Position numbers and translations under genes: made by a program. Below are positions 60,501-64,000 of a DNA stretch of 64,000 bases, piece after piece. The notes under the pieces were generated by a model. It was given only the letters and a program-made list of their open reading frames with translations. It ran no database searches and was not told the DNA's origin. How positions within the stretch are numbered: position 1 is the first letter of the stretch; each line of letters opens with the position of its first letter. Source of the stretch: Phoenix dactylifera (taxonomy: Eukaryota > Streptophyta > Magnoliopsida > Arecales > Arecaceae); contig NC_052392.1 of assembly GCF_009389715.1 (NCBI RefSeq), positions 38,621,410-38,685,409 of the forward strand. The letters run 5' to 3'.

Positions 60501-63500
60501 TAAAGTCCAGATCAATGACATCCCAGCTGCTTTTTTCTTTTCTTTTTCCTTTTTAATACTGGATGACCAGGTTTATTTTTCATTTGATTCTATTTTCAGG
60601 AGCGTGCTGCTTCTGTTAGGACTGGCCTGGAGCTAACACATGGAACAAGGAGAGAAGTGGTTAAGTCATCGAGGGGAGCCGAACATCCAGGACAGAAGCT
60701 TATTGGCAAGGCAGATAGCAATCCCCATTCAGGCAAAGCAATTGCCAGTAAAGGCACAGGCAACAATACATCTGCCTCAGTTGCTTCGCGTAGGTCAGTT
60801 ACAGAAGTACGTTCCAGTATTACTAGCGCACCACCATTTTCTCTTTCCCTGGAAAGAAGATCAGGCATTAGGGAAAGTGCGGTGAGATCGGAATCCAAAA
60901 CCTCCAACAGATTAGCATCATTGCAAAATCGGGAAAATGGCGGGTCAAGTGTGCAGGTGAGTTCAGTTGGTATTTAGTGTTTGCGAGCATTTGGCTTGGT
61001 GCATTTCCTATCTGCTTTTGATGTTCTTTTTCTTCCAAGTAATCTGTGTATTTTCTTGCTCCACTTGATGTTTTCTGTCAAAGTCATCTCAAGCCATGTA
61101 ATTCAAGAATCCATGAAATGTAGAGAGCACAAAATTTTAACATTTATAGAGCCAGTTCAAATTTCTTTTTCCTATGTCATGTTCTAGGGGCCACATGATG
61201 TAATTACTAGCATTTCCTGTAGTTACTCACGGATGGTGCTGTGGCTACAGTGTCTTTACTGATTTGCTCAATATTGTAATCTTTGCACCTTCAAACTCAC
61301 TTTTTCCTTTTTTTCTTATTCTGAAGAACACTGGTACGTCTTCTGATTTCAATTATCGTGATAATCTTGCTGTGATCGCTGATTCGCTATCCCAATTGCC
61401 ATTTTTATAGGGTGGTACAAAGAAGACAATTGCAACCTGTTGCGTGAAGAGCCGAGGACTACAAAATAAAAGGTCAATCTTGTTACAAGATCATGGCATC
61501 ATTTGGAGAAGACATATGTTGCACTTTAGATACTCATATTGTTGCACTGCAATATCTGCATTTAATTTTCAGGGACTGCAAAGAAGTGATAAAAAATCTT
61601 TGCCATCGGAGAGCCAGGTGACCAGCCTGAAGGGCAGAGATGCGCATGTTCTCAGACAATCCAAGTCAAGGTTAAAAGCTCAACTGCATACGAGATTATT
61701 ATTTTCTAATGTTTTTCACTTGTTTTCCAATCGTGCATTAGAAGACTAAAATCCAAAAACATTTTTTTTTACATTTCCAGATCAAATAACCTTCCTGTGA
61801 GGAACAAGTCTAACTCTGATGGTGGATCTGAAGTACAGTTCATGAATACCATCCAAAGGAACAAACCAAAGGAGGTAAAATGGCATACATTAGATGCTTC
61901 TCTTGTTCAGCAAATTTTATGTTTAGGTGCCATGCCTAGTTGGGACAAGCAAAAGTTGTTTTACCTAGTAATCATATATTGATTCCATTTTACTATTTTC
62001 TCCTGAAATTTGATAATGCAAAGAGGTAAATGGTCTACTTTAACAACTTTTTGTGCTGATTGTTTGTTTTATGTTTCATGCATAATTTGGCAATCTAAAG
62101 AAAAAATTTTGACTTCATGTGATCAAACATATATTATTCCTCCAAACAGTTAAAGTATCATAATAATTTCCTAGCAAGGGAAAGTGTCATATTGACATGA
62201 TCAGATGTGGTTAAAATATGGAGATAAATTTAACCATCCCAGTAATATGGGGTTGCCTTCACAAAATCTGCTTCACTAGTGGTTTTCATTCGACATCCAG
62301 TCTTTCATAATGGAATACCTTAAGCAAACATTTGTCACTTATTTCTCTTCTCTGTATAATTTATTAGGATTTCGCCAACAATCTCTTGTAATGAGCTGTA
62401 TCAATTTACACATATCTGGACCATGAAGTTTTTCCTCAGTTTATCCTCTTGGTGTTATTCCTATTACTGTTTCAAAGTTATCATTGAACTTTATCCTTAG
62501 TTTTGCAATTCATTCAATTCAACTTCCTCATGTGTGTTAGGTTTACCATATGCTCAAGGGCCTGTTCCACCACCTAACATACTAATTATATAAAATAAAG
62601 CCATCTTTGTGGTCATCTAATATTTTATGTTTGCTCCTGATCCTTTGAGGAAATATGGTCTTTGTAATCTGGCCAGTCGGATAGAAGAATAGATTCGGTT
62701 GCAATTTATTCAATAATACATTCATCAATCAGTAGACTCTAGTAATGTCAAAACTGTCAGTATGATTTTGTCATATTAATGTTCAACAGTACAGCCAGTT
62801 TAATGCTAATTTAGATTTATGATATCTGAGCAAATCAGACTGATGATTTGGCACCATAGTACTCATCTCGTGGATGTGAATTATCCATTGTTTTGAATCT
62901 ATACAATTTTACCCTAAGATTTAGATGTTTCTTTTCTGTTTTTAATTGTTGTGCTGGTTGTCCCATTTAATAATGTTTTTGGAACTCTTATATGTTGTAA
63001 TTGCAATTAGAAAGTTGAGGCTTTAATGTGTGATGCATTTTCTGCAAGTAGGAAGACATCGTTTGAGTTCCTGAAGTATTAAAGCATGTAATCTCATGTA
63101 AACGAGAGGGTTTTAGTTTTTGATTCATAGTCGAGGGGACTCTCTTGTGATGTGTGGAACATAGTGGCTATACATTACACTCAGCACAACTGATCGACAT
63201 GCGGCATTGCAACTCAAATAGTTCTTGGTGGTTGAGTCTCGTGGATGAGGAGGGGGTTTCCTGTGACATAGAGGAGGCCATCTCTAAAGTTTCTGCAGTA
63301 ACTCTTCCACTGGCAACAGACCTTGCTTTATCTTACTAGCAGAGCTGGAAACGTAACACTTTTCTAGATTGTCGTAAATTCTCTCTTAGATGTTTTGTGA
63401 TTCTCATGGAGTTGATTGTGCAGGAAAAAGGGGACATAAGGTTGAAGGAGCCTCGAGGACCTACTAAGAAGATCGTTACTCCTGTCACTGGAAATCCTGG

Positions 63501-63952
63501 GACACGGTATAAAAATGTGAGATTCATTCCCATGTATCCAATAATCATTATTATTGAAGAACAGTAGTTCATCGTGAAACCGTCTGTTGTTGCTACTGAG
63601 CAGTAGTGCCTGGCGAACATCAGATGACTGATAACTGTGGGTCTGACACATTCCTGCGAGTGTAACACCTTCTTTTGACACTTGCACAACGGGCAGTGTT
63701 ATCTTGTGGAAAATAGGAGTCATGCATCTTTTTCTACTCACTGTTATTCTGAAAACTACAGGCATTTCAATCCTGGACTGGTGTGCAATCAAATGGTGGG
63801 AGGAAATCCCAAGCCAATAGTATGTCACTGGATGGGAGGAAGCCAAAGTACGCCACTCTTTTGCACCCATTGAAGCTTCTAGTATTGAGGCCTTACTGCT
63901 TACTTTTTTTTCATGTTGTCTATACAGGCGTGGAACACCACCGTGGCGATGA
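57530..63952 (+). CDS. WVD2-like / TPX2-family-like microtubule protein
   Basis: Eight exons: 57530-57601, 58431-59219, 60600-60956, 61573-61670, 61781-61874, 63424-63516, 63762-63847, 63928-63952. They give 537 aa with every junction in frame. The start ATG opens MATDVDQTFYGWSQDESSDQ. Residues ~36-80 carry SISFGRFASEPLSWERRSVF followed by a charged helix, AKKKAFFEEYYKRL. This is the N-terminal signature of WAVE-DAMPENED2-like proteins. The middle is Glu/Ser/Asp-rich. The last third is Ser/Lys/Arg-rich and ends KRGTPPWR, then TGA, a basic region suited to microtubule binding. I did not find the core TPX2 motif, so the subfamily is uncertain. The family binds cortical or spindle microtubules. 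Confidence 0.8.
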
Positions 63953-64000
63953 CTTATCTGAAGATGCAAAGCCTCGGGCTTTCTGATTAGTAGGAACATT

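Noticed and set aside
1-64000. tRNA, rRNA and CRISPR-type arrays
   Set aside because: No cloverleaf-like sequence with both arms, no rRNA core sequences and no spacer arrays were seen on reading; a covariance-model search would settle tRNAs.

Overview
The window is nuclear DNA of a flowering plant. It carries seven protein genes with plant-type GT-AG introns, set in AT-rich, transposon-littered DNA, and a decayed fragment that looks like plastid rpl2. The GC-rich 5' ends of the pentatricopeptide gene and of kinase exon 1, and the many GGTACC- and GGGTCGGGTCG-type repeats, point to a monocot, perhaps a palm or a relative. That placement is only an inference.

Layout from left to right: (1) the 3' half of a mid-SUN (SUN3/4-type) nuclear-envelope/ER membrane protein gene on +; (2) a convergent, complete eight-exon gene on - (4115-14955) for an N-myristoylated CDK-like kinase, with a 4.35-kb first intron and a repeat in intron 6; (3) a gene-poor 12-kb stretch (15-27 kb) with an (AT)27 microsatellite, a decayed LTR-type element, a 2.96-kb TG...CA element (solo-LTR-like, with near-matching flanks), and an 805-bp hAT-like element with terminal inverted repeats and target duplication; (4) a six-exon steroleosin/11-beta-hydroxysteroid dehydrogenase-like gene on +, whose catalytic Tyr is replaced by Phe; (5) a single-exon AP2/ERF gene on -; (6) four tandem copies of a ~321-bp repeat and an inverted-repeat element; (7) a 13-exon ABHD11/YbfF-like alpha/beta hydrolase gene on -, with a 27-nt microexon; (8) a Tourist-like MITE with TTA duplication, lying between that gene and a divergent intronless PLS/E-class PPR gene on + (At1g71490-like); (9) the plastid rpl2-like fragment; (10) a WVD2/TPX2-family-like microtubule-protein gene on +, complete up to its stop at 63952.

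The genes do not form an operon or pathway; they are ordinary independent housekeeping or regulatory genes. Exon models were built by hand. Every junction listed keeps the reading frame and uses GT/AG sites, and most were cross-checked by protein-family continuity. Family assignments rest on recognised motifs and remembered homologues, not on a search. I saw no novel multi-gene system. The points most worth a second look are the Tyr-to-Phe change in the steroleosin, the rpl2 fragment with apparent G-to-A/C-to-T decay, the nested tandem repeat, the WVD2-like protein without a visible TPX2 core, and the MITE beside the PPR gene.
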